Assembly (NCBI RefSeq): GCF_021347895.1
Contig: NC_067122.1
Span: 35,000,215-35,064,214, forward strand
DNA length: 64,000 bases
Source of the DNA: Acanthochromis polyacanthus
Lineage: Eukaryota; Chordata; Actinopteri; Pomacentridae
Direction: 5' to 3'
How positions within the stretch are numbered: position 1 is the first letter of the stretch; each line of letters begins with the position of its first letter. The position numbers and the translations under genes were made by a program. Below the pieces are notes generated by a model. It was not told the DNA's origin and searched no databases. It saw only the letters and a program-made list of their open reading frames with translations. Shown piece after piece: positions 12,345 through 25,024 of this stretch.

Positions 12345-12706
12345 GGGCTGCACAGTGGAGTAGTGGTTAACACTTTCGCCAAGAAGATCCCTGGTTCGCA
12401 TCCAGGCTTTCCCGGGATCTTTCTGCATGGAGTTTGTATGTTCTCCCTGTGCATACGTGGGTTTTCTCTGGGTACTATGGCTTCCTCCCACAGTCCAAAA
12501 ATATGCTGAGGTTAATTGGTTACTCTAAGTTGCCCGTAGGTGTGATTGTTTGTCTGTATATGTAGCCCTGTGACAGACTGGTGACCTGTCCAGGGTATCC
12601 CCTGCCTTCACCCGAGTCAGCTGGGATAGACTCCAGCACCCCCCGCGACCCTAGTGAGGATAAGCGGTGTATAGAGGATGGATGGATGAATGGATGAATG
12701 GATGGT
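12345..12706 (+). mobile_element. tRNA-derived SINE, copy A
   Basis: The element starts with an RNA polymerase III-like promoter (AGTAGTGGTTAACACT, then GGTTCGCATCC resembling a B box). It passes through the conserved body (CATGGAGTTTGTATGTTCTC, CCTCCCACAGTCCAAAAATA) and ends in a GGATGGATGAATGG tail. An 8-bp GCATGAGG flanks it at 12337-12344 and 12707-12714. It shares this layout with 25931-26300 and 52301-54169. Retroposition of such SINEs depends on a partner LINE. Confidence 0.85.
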
Positions 12707-12790
12707 GCATGAGGAGCATATGGCTCCATACCAAAGGTTGGGGCAAAATATTCAATCAGATATATAAAAGAAATATGCAGCATATATACA

Positions 12791-13303
12791 CACAACCAAC
12801 CGCAACATTCTGACTGCTGACCGGTGAAGAACATCCATTATCTTGTTATAATCCAACGTTCTGCTGGGAAACCTTGAGTCCTGACATTCATGGATATTTG
12901 ACCTGTACCACCTCCTAAACACTGCAGGTCAACAACGCTCCACCCTCCATCCCCCAACAGCAGTCCTTGATGCCAGTTTCCACCCTCAGCCGGACAATGC
13001 ACCCCAACACACCATAAAACCTGCTCAGGAGAACCCAAGGAACACAAAAGACCTAAGCTGTTCACCTGGGTTCCACATTCCCCAGATCCAGATCTTATTG
13101 AGCATCTATGTGATGGTCCAGGATCAGCCTGATCTAGGTAGGTCCCACCCTACAACCCACAGAACCCACAGAATCCACAGAATCCACAGACATCAGCACA
13201 GGTCCTGAGTCCATAAACCACTGGGTCCGAGGAGTTTTTGCAGCATAAAGGAGACCAAAAAAATATTAGGCAGAAGGTCCTAATGTTAAGTCTGATCAGT
13301 GTA
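12791..13303 (+). mobile_element. collapsed Tc1-like element (second fish family)
   Basis: The left edge resembles the start of a well-known fish Tc1 terminal repeat and the right edge ends TCTGATCAGTGTA. Between them are decayed pieces of transposase: TTCTGCTGGGAAACCTTGAG, GGACAATGCACCCCAAC (second catalytic Asp region) and CCCAGATCCAGATCTTATTG (the SPDLNPIE region). Most of the N-terminal half is deleted and the rest is frameshifted. A small 9-bp repeat (CCACAGAAT) has expanded at 13158-13190. The family assignment is from memory. Confidence 0.75.
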
Positions 13304-14299
13304 CATGTCAAATAAATAATTAAATGAAAGAAAAACAAACATAAGGCAGACATAATGGATGGCTCTCCTCAAACCTACAAACCCCACAAAAGTTGTTTTG
13401 TTTTAATTGAATTGTAAATAAATTCAGATGTGAAGGGGTTAACACTCATCACTCTGCAGAAAGTCTCCAACATGTTCCAGATGCACAGAGATACTCAGGT
13501 GTCTCTACAGCCAGCAAAAACCTCAATTCTGGCCTGTTTGGAAGCATTTTGTCAGACTTTACTGGCATTTATTCCCCAAACAGCAGAGCAACAGAAACAG
13601 ATTGAAAAAGGAGTGCAGATTGGTGCAGGTTTCACTTCTTTTCGTCACAGTTAAGTGGACAGGTGTCAGTTGGAGATAACACAGGAGGCTGCACACTTTT
13701 ACAAATCTATGTTTTGGAGGGGCCGGGGAATGTCTGATGCTGCCACAGATAGCTGATGTAAATCGGAGGCTCCTCTACTCTTGACTCCACGAATCAATAT
13801 TCAGCCGGCAGCTCCTGTTACGTCAGCATTCCTCCGGTTCAGGCCACAGACGCTGCTTGGATTAAGATCAGGCAATTAGAAAGTTTTCGGGCGAGGTTAG
13901 GTTTTGTTCAGAAGGAAAACATGGTTAATATAACGTTATGTAATGTATCTAATAACTGCTTTTTTCATGCTGCACTATGTCTGTGTCACTGTCTCTCTCC
14001 TTCTATTCTCACAAGATTTCATCCTTATTCAGCTTATTTTTATATATTTATGTGCACGTCTTTGATGTTTTTATTCATCTGCACCGCTCTGGAACGCGTT
14101 CCCTCATTCGAACCAGTCCTGTCCTTGTTCACTGCAGAGGAAGGACAGACAACGAGACAGAAGGAGAAGGTAAAAGTAAAAATAGTGTCAAGCAGCGGAT
14201 TTATTACCAGTGAGAGGAAAAAGGCAAAATAAGAAAGGCAGGAGGCCGAAGCTCCTAGATGCTGCTGTCAGAGTTCACTGTTAGCGTTAACCTCAGCTA
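13304..14299. other. non-coding stretch
   Basis: I see no gene or clear repeat. The open frames at 13430-13654 and 13921-14232 show no recognisable motif. Confidence 0.45.
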
Positions 14300-15290
14300 A
14301 ACAACAACTATAATAACAACAATAACAACAATAATGAGAATATATTTTATTTGTATAGCAGTTTTCAAAATACTCAAAGACACTTACATAGTTACATTTT
14401 AAAATCAGCAAACATTAAAACAGAGGAGCATTATAGAGCAAGCCATAAAACATCCAATAAATTAGTTTTATGTATTAAAAGCAGTCCTGAACAGGGGGTC
14501 TTAAGGAGTGCTTTGAAAATGGTCAGGTTGGCGCAGTCACAGATGTGTTGGGGCTGGGAGCTCCAGACGTGGAGAAGGCTCTGTGCCCCCTGAGAGAAGG
14601 TTTGTATTGGAGGGAGGGAGCAGACCTCTGAGGTATTGGTTATGGAGGGCTTTGTGGGTCAACAGGAGGACTCTGAACTGGCTATGTTGTGGGACAGGGA
14701 GCCAGTGGAGGTTTCAGAGAACAGGAGTGATGTGTTCATGGTGAGGAGGCATGCAGCAGAGTTGTGGATATCCTGAAGTTAATTGAGGACGTTTGAAGAT
14801 GAACCATAGAGAATGCTGCTGCAGTTGTCAGTTCAGGATGTGATGAAAGCATGGATGAGGGGAAGGAGAGTGAGTCGTGGAGGCGGACGATGTTTTTGAG
14901 GTGAAAGTCTGGTTGATGTGTTGTTCAAAGGTGAGGAGTGGAGAGTTGTCAGCAGTCAGGGTGAAGCTGTCAGTGTTTTCTGTGAAGGATTTGATGATTA
15001 TCCTGGTGGTGACTTTTAATTGCCCCCCCTGGGGACAAATAAAGTTTCCTGAATCTGAATCTGAATTATTATGTTGTAGTTTAGTTGTAGAAAGTTACGG
15101 TGCATTCATGTTTTTATTTCACTGAGACAGTTGGTCAGGGTGGAACAGGATGTTAAGTTTGAAATGTAGATCTGTATGTCGTCGGCGTGGCAGTGGAAAT
15201 TATATTGGGCTACTGGCTCAGAGAGTAATAAAGACAGATAGTCTTTATTACAGCATATGCTGCATGGTATTGGTGAATCAAGCAGCAAGG
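14300..15290 (-). pseudogene. antisense LINE reverse-transcriptase remnant
   Basis: Read on the minus strand, 15288-15106 contains HCHADDIQIYIS, the YADD-type catalytic motif of a non-LTR reverse transcriptase. Further on come LIHAFITS, NSAACLLT, ITPVL and LHWLPV, the usual C-terminal landmarks of L2-like LINE polymerases, interrupted by several stops and frame changes. The 3' end near 14340-14300 is an AATAAA-containing, ATTGTTGTT-rich tail. A separate LINE-type tail (CCCCCTGGGGACAAATAAAG, then TCTGAA repeats) lies at 15018-15066 in the opposite sense and may be a second insertion. The copy is long dead. Confidence 0.75.
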
Positions 15291-15344
15291 CTCTGAGTGA
15301 AATATGGCAACAAATATCAACACATCCAGGTGGAAATCATGAAA

Positions 15345-15560
15345 ATCAATTAAACTTTTAATGAAATTGAATTTTATTTACAGGTCAAATTATCTCAAGA
15401 CGCTTTACAGAACCCACATGCCTGAACTCCCAGAGCAGCTCCTAAAAACTCCTTTTAGCGAGAAGAAACCTCCAGCCTTATGAACTGTCAGGGCTGAAGC
15501 CCACCAGCTCTGCTTCCTGACTTCTTTGGACCACGGCTCCACGTCCTGACAACCCCGGCA
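15345..15560. repeat. dispersed fish repeat fragment
   Basis: The phrases TCTCAAGACGCTTTACAGA and GAGAAGAAACCTCCAGCC match my memory of a common teleost repeat. It is a fragment without visible ends. Confidence 0.45.
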
Positions 15561-18540
15561 TATATGCTGCTTTTTATGTGGAGTTTGCAAATAAAAAAAA
15601 ATTCAAAATGTGTTTGCACCAATTTTGTTCAAATCTGTGGTTATTTAAGGTAAAACAAACAAAAAACAAAACAAGCATCAACATGAAATACTATCAACAC
15701 ATCTTCTACAGAGAAAACCTCCATAAATACCACGTCCATTTCCAGTGGATCTTAGCAGTAGAACCTCATTGTTTTAGAACCTGCTCACCCTAGACAGTTG
15801 GATTTACAGTCAGTGCTTTATTCAGATCTTCCATGGAGGCACTCTGTCTGATCATTATAGAATTAACATGCTCTGCTCCAACCCTAACCTCAGATAACCT
15901 CGATTGAATGTATGAATTTACAGACCAGTTCTCAAATTATAAATTCCTCTTAATTCCTCAGTTTAACTTAGATTCTGGTTAAAGTTCTTCCTGGCCTGTA
16001 AAGTTGTGAGAAGATCTAATTGAGGGAGGAAGAAGTAAACGTCTTTATGTTCCCACAGCTTTTATTTTATATCTCCAAGTTTTTAAAGCAAACAAAACGC
16101 AATAAAATGGATTTCCACCATATGGAGGCTTCAACAGACAGCAGGTAGTTTTATCTGAGAGGGATAAAACAGAAATCAGAGCCTGTAATCTGTTTGTCTA
16201 AACTTTCTGACCAATGCTTCATTATCCAACATAAGGAGACTTCCTGCCTTCCTTTATGCAACCCAATAAAAACACAAACAGCTTCCAATATGTGTACAAA
16301 AACACACAACACTTCAGTTTAACCTGTTGGAAACAATGATATGATTGTGTCTATTTGTGTGTCTACTAGTGTGTCTATTTGTGTGTCTCCAGTGTGTATT
16401 GCTGCTCTGTAAATGTCATGGTTTGATTTTTTTGCCTTCTTATTTTATTCTTCCACTTCATCTTCTTCTGTTTGTTCTGTCAGGTTGCCGTCTGCCAGTT
16501 AACTGACAAAACCTGATAAAAGTGGAGTGGACTTGATTTTAAACTTGTTTTTCAGTTTTTACTTGCATTAGATCCTTCAAATTACCACAGAGATCCTGTA
16601 GGCCCCATTCTCAAATCTGACATCCGTTAGTTAATAGTCCTCCTCCTCCACTATTATTGTTATGTTTTACTCATTTTGACTTATCAAATCTCCAAGTTAC
16701 TGATTAAATAAAACAATTAGAACCGTGTAAGTTTAACTGGTCCAACACATGTAGTCTGTGATGAGAGATCACTTGTTTTTCTGACTCAGGGAAAAGTCGT
16801 TTCTCTCAGAGAAGTTGATGAGTCACATTAGCGTCAAACATGACATCCTGCTGTGTCTTCACTGATCCAGAGTCTGTTTAAATGATATGTTCAGTAATTT
16901 ACAGCGTGTGGTCTGATCTGACTCCCTCAGCTGGATCCCCACCACTCCTCTCTGGTAAACATATCACTTCTGTTTAAGAGCCACTCAAATATTCAGGACT
17001 GATTTAAATGAAGACTGATAAATAAACATGAAGTCACAGCTCCTCAGACTTTCAGTCTTCTCCAAGCACCCAAACTCCATCATTATGGTCTAGTAAAGTC
17101 CTCATCAGCAGTTAGATGTTAGAAGAGATTGTTGTTTTAATAACAGCTTAAAGTAAAATCAAGCTAAAAGTTGTAAATCTTTAAAATACTTACATTACTT
17201 TTAGATTAAAAAAATCCTACCATGGTGGTTGTACAGATTTCAATCTTGATAAATCAATAGCCCATATATTAGAAAGAATAACCCTAACCCTCTAACAGGA
17301 TTTTGGTATACAGCATATGAAAAACAACCCAGAAACTACTTTGGCAACATATTTTTTTCCCTGTTTATTTTGCCAAGTGTTGAGGACAAAAGTTGACATT
17401 ACTTCTAAAGTAATTATTTACCTTGTATCTAAAACCACATTTCAAGGTACATAATGTTAGGGAAAACAAATAATTACATTAACAGAACATATCATATTCA
17501 AAACCCTTCAAATTTCAATCTCGCCTAGGCAAAATCAAAATTCTAATTCCACCTGGATTCTAATTTGGCCTGTAACATATACATATTTTACGGCTGAGAC
17601 TTTAAAGTGTTTATTTTCATTAATCAATTACAGAAAAAATAACATAACGGTAACATCGATAACGTCATTGGACACTCCAGCCCAGTAGGTGGCGCTAATG
17701 AATCTTAAGTCTGTTTGTGAAGAAGATCCACAGGATGCACTGAGTGACGTCAGAAAGTCTGGTGAACAGCGAAGGAAGACGACAGATATTGAGCTTGTTG
17801 GGAGGAAAGTTTCTTTTAAAAATCTTTCTGATGGCAGCTTGGGTCAAATCCTGGTTGTTTTCTGATCACCTCAATGTAAAACAGGTTGCTGTTAGCACCA
17901 GAGCTAACATTAACTACAGCAGTATTTGTACCGGCTAACGGTAGAGCCATCCCACCATAGACCAATTTAGAAGACAATGAAAGTGTTTGAGTTTCCAAAA
18001 AGACTTAAAATGTTGAATGTAATCACTGTAATTGTACGTTGAGTTTGCAGTAATCTGTCAATGTAGCAAACAGATGAAAAATGCAGTTAAATAGAAATGA
18101 AACCAACATTTTTGTTTTTCAGATTTTTACTCTGACAAGGAGGCGGAGCCTCAATAGAGTTAAGTGAGTTGATTTGCTAGTCTGTCTTTTAACAACTTAA
18201 TAATGAACTTCATAAAAAATTAGATTACTATTTACAAAAAGCATCAAAATGACACCAGACCCAGAAACTGTGAAAACAGAATGAATCTGTGGATTTTCAA
18301 CTTTCTGAAGGTACAGTGGGAAAACTAAATCTAGGCTTTAAATCATCAAAATCACTTTTTTCTATATGTCCCATTTTAAATTTTAAATTATAAACACATA
18401 TATTGACTCATTCATCTGTCAATCAAAATGTATTTGAATTGAAAAACTTTGCTTTGACAAAAAATGTGATTAATCGCAATTAATTAACCAGAATGTCTCT
18501 AATTAATTTGATAACTTTTTAAAATCGCATCCCCACCACT
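15561..18540. other. non-coding stretch
   Basis: No gene is recognised. A small GTGTGTCTA-type repeat lies at 16349-16396. Around 17685-17960 a CAGTAGGTGGCGCTAATG phrase followed by ACCATAGACCAATTTA suggests another old dispersed repeat. Confidence 0.45.
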
Positions 18541-18543
18541 AAT

Positions 18544-18544
<1 letters not shown>

Positions 18545-18576
<32 letters not shown>

Positions 18577-18849
18577 CTTGTACTTGCTACATTGTGAGAA
18601 CCATTTTCTGCATTTAACTATCAAAGTGAGGACATTTTTACAAAGTGAGGACATTTTGGCCGGTCCTCACTTTGAAACAACCATGTTTGAGGGTGAAGAC
18701 TTGTTTTTAGAGAACAGGTATGAATTGAGGTTTGGTTAGGGTTAGGGTAAGGATTAGGGTTAGGCGATCAGTTGTGATGGTTAAGGTTAGGGTAAGGCTC
18801 TAGGAAATGCATTACGCCTATGGATGTCCTCACTAAGATAGAAGTACAA

Positions 18850-18850
<1 letters not shown>
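18545..18850. repeat. GT repeat plus GTGAGGAC-type MITE remnant with telomere-like motifs
   Basis: A (GT)n run at 18545-18574 leads into repeated AAAGTGAGGACATTTT, the inverted GGTCCTCACTTTG, then GGTTAGGGTTAGGGTAAGG and ATGTCCTCACTAAG. The TTAGGG copies are interstitial and belong to this dispersed repeat; they are not a telomere. A further remnant is at 62074-62150. Confidence 0.65.

Positions 18851-18852
<2 letters not shown>

Positions 18853-18910
<58 letters not shown>
18853..18910. repeat. (GT)n microsatellite
   Basis: About 28 uninterrupted GT dinucleotides adjoin the MITE that starts at 18922. Confidence 0.95.
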
Positions 18911-18913
<3 letters not shown>

Positions 18914-18921
18914 GTTTCTGC

Positions 18922-19703
18922 TATACCGGTGGGGACTTTGACCTGACTATTTGCTATAACAGCCGGTCTCACGGGGATTCGTGAAACTGTCACGTCAGTT
19001 TTTGTTTCGGTTTCGTGCGCACCAACACGATGTCGTCATGTTTTTCGTGCCGCTCACCACGAGCGAAACCCGCTGTGGTAATCACATCTGAAAGTGGTTT
19101 ATACCGGCAGATTCATGACGATTTAAGCTGTCCATCGGCGTTTGCGGCCGCTGCTGCGGCCGCTGCTGCAGCCAGATGTCTGGCAGCCGCAATGGCGGCC
19201 GCAGCGGCGGCCGCAAACGCCGATGGACAGCTTAAATCGTCATGAATCCGCCGAATTTGCATAGGAATTTAAAGAATGTCCGGCGGCCACAGCGGCGGCC
19301 GCAAACGCCGATGGACAGCTTAGATCGTCATGAATCCGCCGGTATAAACCACTTTCAGATGTGATTACCACAGCGGGTTTCGCTCGTGGTGAGCGGCACG
19401 AAAAACATGACGACATCATGTTGGTGCGCACGAAACCGAAACAAAAACTGACGTGACAGTTTCACGAATCCCCGTGAGACCGTGTTGGCTATAAAGGTGG
19501 GGACTTGTCTTACAGTGGGGACCTAAAATGAGGTCCCCACGGGTGGCAACACCGTTTTCTTGGCCATGTTGTTGTTAATAAAAAATGTAAAAGTGCAAAA
19601 ACGTTTGTTTAGGGTTAGGCATTGATTTGGTGATGGTTAGGGTTAGGGTAAGGGTTAGGAGTTAGATATGAATGGGAGTCAATGGTAAGTCCCCACCGGT
19701 ATA
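18922..19703. mobile_element. MITE with TATACCGGTGGGGACTT ends, interrupted
   Basis: The left end TATACCGGTGGGGACTT (18922) is matched by AAGTCCCCACCGGTATA (19686-19703). The right half carries GTGGGGACCTAAAATGAGG, a TTAGGGTTAGGGTAAGGG run and a GT tract just outside, so it is related to the repeat at 18545-18850. A GC-rich foldback element has inserted at 18964-19482. Confidence 0.75.
18964..19482. mobile_element. GC-rich foldback element
   Basis: The arms 18964-19155 and 19289-19482 are inverted copies of about 193 bp that differ at only a few positions, starting CGGTCTCACGGGGATTCGTG. The centre is rich in GCGGCCGC and contains a third, inverted copy of the inner arm end (19206-19252). Each arm can be read as an open frame with poly-Ala, but that follows from the GCC/GCG repeats. 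No clear target duplication was found. A 51-bp exact piece of the arm recurs at 46903-46953. Confidence 0.85.
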
Positions 19704-19715
19704 GAAAAACAAACA

Positions 19716-19741
19716 TGTGTGTGTGTGTGTGTGTGTGTGTT
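19716..19741. repeat. (GT)n microsatellite
   Basis: Thirteen GT units lie just right of the MITE. Confidence 0.9.
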
Positions 19742-21890
19742 TGTGCTACAGATCCAGGTAGAGCATGCCATTATACCAAGGAAGTTTAATTGTGAAGTAA
19801 GATCTTTTCTCTTTCATTTTCTCTTTTTTCTTCTTTTTTTTTCCTTGACCCAAAACATTCCCAACTGAGTCTTTTCAATCACAGCAAAGCCTTTTGTTTC
19901 TAATAAATATATGGTGGAATCATCCTCAAAAAGCAACAAGTGGTACTCTACTAAACTGTATTAAATGGAATGAAATTAACTTCTCAACAGGATCATCTTA
20001 TGAAACTCAATTCATTAAAATCAGGAAACATCATCAGCATTTTAATGGATGTCTGCACCAGTGTACAGTAACACTAAAAACCAACTACAAATATGCTTTT
20101 ATTTTGTAGTTTGACATTCCTGAAGAAGCTCCAGCTGTTCATATTTGGTTTCAGATGACTTAACAGTAATTGTTCCCTTCAATTAACTCATGTTTGAAGC
20201 AGCAGGAGAACGTTTTTCTAACCTTGTTAATGTTTTATTATTTTATATGTTGATATTTCATAGACTATGTGTTTAATGCCGTGTTGTAGCCACTTTACTC
20301 AGACTAACGTAGCATTCCTTCCTGCTCACATTGAACCCATCATTTATCCTCTCAGCGAGCTGCTGCACCATTACTGACAACAACAAATGGAGACATGATG
20401 TTCAGAGTAATTTAACTCATGCAACTTTAAATCCTCAGAGAGTCGACTCTCAGTCTGCAGGAAATAAATGGATGAAGACAGTGTGAGTGCGGTTTAGAAT
20501 GAACAGTGTAAAACAGCAAACAGCAGGGTATACTCTGTGATAACAGCTGTCAGTTACCTACAATATCTGTCATTTGGTAATAAAAGGTTGACAGTTTAAC
20601 AGAGCAGTGCTCAGTGTAGTACACAGGAAGTATATAAAGTAAAGGAGGAGAGTTTCTCTAGCTGGTCCTGAGAACAGAACAGGGAGAAACAAGGAAGAAC
20701 TTGAAGGTAGAAGGCAGGAGAAGGGTCGCTGTGGTGTTGGTTACCAGCACAGACTTAAGCTGACAGTGAGGAGAGGTTATATTTAGCTCTGGAGCTGAAT
20801 TGTTGCGTTTTATTTGTGCAGGATGCCGACTTACTGCTCCTTTATCAAATATGACACGTTTAAAGGGGCAGCTCTGTGATGATGTACAAGAATGTGGCTG
20901 CTAACAAACTGATGTATATCTGAGAGAGTACAGAGCAGATCTGAAATAAACTGGACCGCATTAGCATTTCTCTACATGCCGGCGTCTGATAAACAGCAGC
21001 GAGAGAAGGAGCTGGATCCATTACAATGGTAATTAACAGCAGATAAGCAGCGTGATTGAACACACTCTGTCCGATTACACACAGTAATGGCCTCCGCTCC
21101 CGCCATGCTTCACTTATTATTATTATTTTATTATTATTATCTGCCTCTCAGTATGATAAAGAAACCTCATTTGTGATTTCTAACACAGTTTTCTGCTAAA
21201 ATTGATTCATCATTTCGGGAAAGCCATAAAAATGTAAAGGGATTGCCTCCCACCCACAAAGCATTCTGCTGTGGAGAATGTGGGCTGAATAGGAAGAGAG
21301 AGGAGCGCTGAATGCTGGTGGCATCAATAGTATATAACTGCATTACCGGACGTCATTTCAAAGCCACCGCTGCTGCATTCTGCAACCATGAACACACTGA
21401 ATAGGAGCTGCAGGGACTTGCTCATTTGCTAATCTGAAAAGCTTCAGATACACTTTATGGGGTATTTACATTGCTTTCATGTGGAAAAGCTGCAAATTTG
21501 ACACAGCTTTTGTTGGATTCCAGCATTGTATGATTTTTAAAGAATGGTTTTTGCACTGTAAAGAAAAAAACTTTGTCGATATCACTGTCACAAAGCTGCT
21601 TTTATTTTGGAGCTAGAAGAAAACATTCATGAAGAAGCTGTTTATATGAGAGGATGAGGTGAAAATCAAATGTTTACCTTGTTAACCCTGTAAAACCCAC
21701 TGTTGCTAAAATACCACATCAGTTTTATTTTGAAATTATTACTTTCTATTATATATATATATATATATATATAATATAAACATATACAATCTAATATGTA
21801 TATAGAAATTTAATATAATATAATGCAGTTTTTAGTGCTTACATTAATTACATATTACATTTTATATATTTTTTTGCATTTTACTAAATA
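19742..21890. other. non-coding stretch, possibly conserved in part
   Basis: No gene is recognised. The part 20860-21420 has few simple repeats and contains TGGTAATTAACAGCAGATAA and other homeodomain-like sites, so it might be a conserved non-coding element. An (ATT)n run is at 21115-21140 and a (TA)n run at about 21751-21772. Confidence 0.4.
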
Positions 21891-21894
21891 AATT

Positions 21895-22080
21895 ATGCGA
21901 TCAAGAAATGTGATTTCACTCTGTTCAGAGTGGGTCACTCTAGATGAACGTTTACATATTCTAGACAGAGATGGTTTGAGAGGAGTGAAAGAGGCCATTT
22001 ATGTTCATCTAGAGCGACCCACTCTGAACAGAGCAGGAGGCCTCAGACAGAGCCCAACAACTCACATGAGTCATAGGTAG
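21895..22080 (+). pseudogene. Penelope-like retroelement C-terminal remnant
   Basis: About 60 codons encode HILDRDGLRGVKEAIYVHLE followed by RPTLNRAGGLR. I associate the GVKEAIYV--E-P-LNRGGGLR pattern with the C-terminal end of fish Penelope-like elements, after the GIY-YIG endonuclease. No reverse transcriptase is present upstream. Oddly, the 31-bp start of the segment (21918-21950) is the reverse complement of 22000-22031, so the 5' part was replaced by an inverted copy. Confidence 0.55.
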
Positions 22081-22192
22081 CAGGTTACTCAGTGGGCCGT
22101 TAAATCAACGACTCTCATCAGGCCCCCCTCTATTAGCATACTAATACCTCATTAGGATTCAACACCTGTTGTTGAAAGATTTCTTTAGTCTT

Positions 22193-22645
22193 TTAGTAGA
22201 TACCATCAGCCTTAGCCCCACCTTCACCTCTAGTGGTTAAATACCTGGGACTGTCCAAACCAGTTTTAGAACTGAAGAAGCTGCAACAGGGGCTCCATTG
22301 GAAGATCAGTCCATCCTCCACTATCTTTCTTGTATTTTCCCAGAACACTTCAATTTTTGGGCAGTCCCAAAAGATATGGGTGTGGTCACCCACCCCGCCA
22401 CACATCCTCCAGTATTTGCCTGTTGGGGTACGTTTGATTGTAAAAGTCTTCAGTGGAGTCAGGAAAAACCGAGTTTTTGTCTTCCAATCAAACTCTCTCC
22501 AGTTTTGGCTGTTGATCCCTTTATGACATTGAGAGCACATTTTTACCCATGATTCATCTGTTATTATTGTAATCATTTCAAGTTCCCACTGATGTTTAAT
22601 ATGTAAGGTATTGTCTGACAAGTTCTGCATTAAGTTTATGTACAT
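22193..22645 (-). pseudogene. L1-like LINE ORF2 C-terminal fragment
   Basis: A minus-strand frame of 150 codons contains YWRMCGGVGDHTHIFWDCP and then VFWENTRKIVED. The pattern WR-CG--G-H-H-FW-CP----FW is characteristic of the zinc-knuckle-like C-terminal region of fish L1-type ORF2 proteins. The polymerase and endonuclease domains are absent, so this is a truncated copy. The start used is simply the first ATG in the open stretch. Confidence 0.65.
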
Positions 22646-22679
22646 TATGGATATAGTTTTTTTTCTGTTCTTACCTTTT

Positions 22680-24167
22680 CAAACAATCTGATACAAAAAA
22701 GAAACATGATTTTAAAATGTGTATCTTTTGAAGTTTGGTCCAGTTGTTATGGAGACAGCGGAACCATGACAACCAGACAGAACTCCATCTGTCCAAGAAG
22801 ACAGGAAGCTGAGGTTCAGTGTCAAAAGCATTTAAATAGGAAAGTCATTTCATTTGTAAAGATGCTAAAATATTCTTACAGGAATAAAGAAATGAAATTT
22901 AGGCACCATCTGTGTATTAGAAATTGCAAATATGTTGTAAATAGTGTTTTTTTCTTCATATTTCTGTGCTACTGCTGAAGGTTTTCAATCCAACTTTAGT
23001 CTTTCCTCATGTAGTATGAAAATGAAAGACAGATCGGTAATTACTTGGTTTGAGCTTATTGCTGATATATGAGTTAATAAAACAATTTCTGGCCACATCT
23101 GGTTCCTGAAGTCATTCCTTTATTTTAGTATAGAAGCTGTAAGGAGAAATGTTAAAGGTCATTCTTGTTGTTTGTTCTTTAAAACAGTCAGAGTCAGTTT
23201 TTACTGTTTTTAACTGGGTTTTGGAAAAACATTACAGTATTAGAAAATAAACACATTTTAAACAGTTTGTTTTCCCTGAAAACTAATTGACGTATTCATA
23301 ACTTCATTTAAATGCGTTACTGCAAGATGGAAATATGAATTTATGGCTTCAAATACACTTTTAAAGTTGCATATTTTATTTTGATAAGCTGGGATGACAT
23401 GGAATTGATGTTATCTTATCATCTTAATATTGTGTGTAATTTGAGCTTTAATTTCTGCATTAGTAAGTTTAAAACAAAAGGTAGTTTAGAAAAACAAAAC
23501 TATTAAACCAATTTCATTAAGTCCCTTCTCCTACTTACTTAAAATTGGAACAACTTAACTCCTTAAATTTGCCAAGACATGACTTAATTTGGATAATTGT
23601 GCTAATTAAATACATAACAAATATAAATCCCTTTTAAATCACCTGGAAATACTAGTTGAAACAAAGGAATTATTATGAGTAACCGCCTTAAAAACATGTA
23701 TTTATGTTCCAAATCATTTGACTGTGGAGATAAAGCTCTTTCCCCAAACCTAATGCACTGTGTTAGTTGAACATAATTTTATTAGGTGTTGTCACAGCAC
23801 ATAAATATTGGTGCAAACTGCAACTAAATTTGCATTTAGTTGTTTTCCAACCCAAGAGTGCACTATTAAACAAAAAACTAATTAAACACACACAACCAGC
23901 AGTATGGTCCTTTTAAATCATTTTCATCAGTTATTGGTTTTTAAACAGAGAAGGTATTAGCAGAGGAGTTCAGATCTGTGTGTTTGTGATTATTTCTGCA
24001 GCACTTTTAATCCAGTCGTCTTCTCTGCTTCTCTGGTTAGAGGACTGAAGCCTTCATATTAGTGTGTTTGATCAGAGAGTGTGTGGGTGTGTGAATGTGT
24101 GAGTACAGAGCTGCTGCTGCTCAGAGAGAGGACAGAGGTGCTTTACCTCACATGACCGCAATCAGGA
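22680..24167. other. non-coding AT-rich stretch
   Basis: I see nothing recognisable. Confidence 0.5.
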
Positions 24168-24291
<124 letters not shown>

Positions 24292-24384
24292 CCCTGAATC
24301 ATCCATTTTTGTTTTTTGGAGGTATTTATCTCTGAGTCACAGCAGTAAATGAGGTGTGTGTGCTGCTATTCTGCTGCTGTCTCT

Positions 24385-24672
24385 TTACATACGATCACAT
24401 TTCACCAAAAATACTCTGACATAAACAAATTGACAAAAAGACTCCCTTTCTATCCAGTGTGGAGGAAAAGAAAAGGATAATTTCCACGAATGAGACAAAA
24501 CCTTAGCATAGCTGTCGCAGCCGATCACAGCGTTCAGCCAGGACACGGATACCAGACTGGTGACGGTGAGGAAACAGGCAGTCGGACCGCCGTCGGCCTG
24601 CAGGACATGAACAGCAGCAGCAGACTGTCGGTGGGTCGGTGTTACGCCCTCAAACATGAACATGAATTCCAT
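24385..24672 (-). other. minus-strand open segment with hydrophobic core
   Basis: Within this frame, after an acceptor-like TCATGTCCTGCAG, lies GGPTACFLTVTSLVSVSWLN then AVIGCDSYAK, ending at AAG|GTTTTG. The hydrophobic run could be a membrane segment of a host exon, but I do not recognise the protein and the donor is weak. Chance is the alternative. Confidence 0.2.
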
Positions 24673-25024
24673 TCTTCACATGTCAAAAGCAGCCACAAAA
24701 CGCATTTTCTCAGACAAATTAATCATTTATTTAGAAAAAATGGGAGGTGATAAACAAAGGATGTGGTTGAAACAACAAAGCAGTGGTAATATAGAACTTA
24801 AAGTGAGTCCAAAGCCAAAATAATGAACAAAAACCCAGTATTCTTTAGAGTGAGACTTACCTAACAAACAAACACTGGTAAAAGAAACACACAGTCTGAC
24901 CTCCCTTTCTAACTGAAACATCAGAGAACAGGGTAAACCAAAAGTGGCAGCTCACTCCATCCGTACATTACCATAAATCACATTCTACTAAACGTAGTAC
25001 ACACTGAGCTGGATGTGTGTGTGA

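Noticed and set aside
18735..18790. Telomere end or fusion
   Set aside because: Only a few TTAGGG units, mixed with TTAGGGTAAGG, inside a dispersed repeat that recurs at 19610-19660.
19015..19431. Poly-Ala proteins in the foldback element
   Set aside because: The frames are mirror images encoded by the two arms, and the Ala runs follow from GCGGCC repeats.
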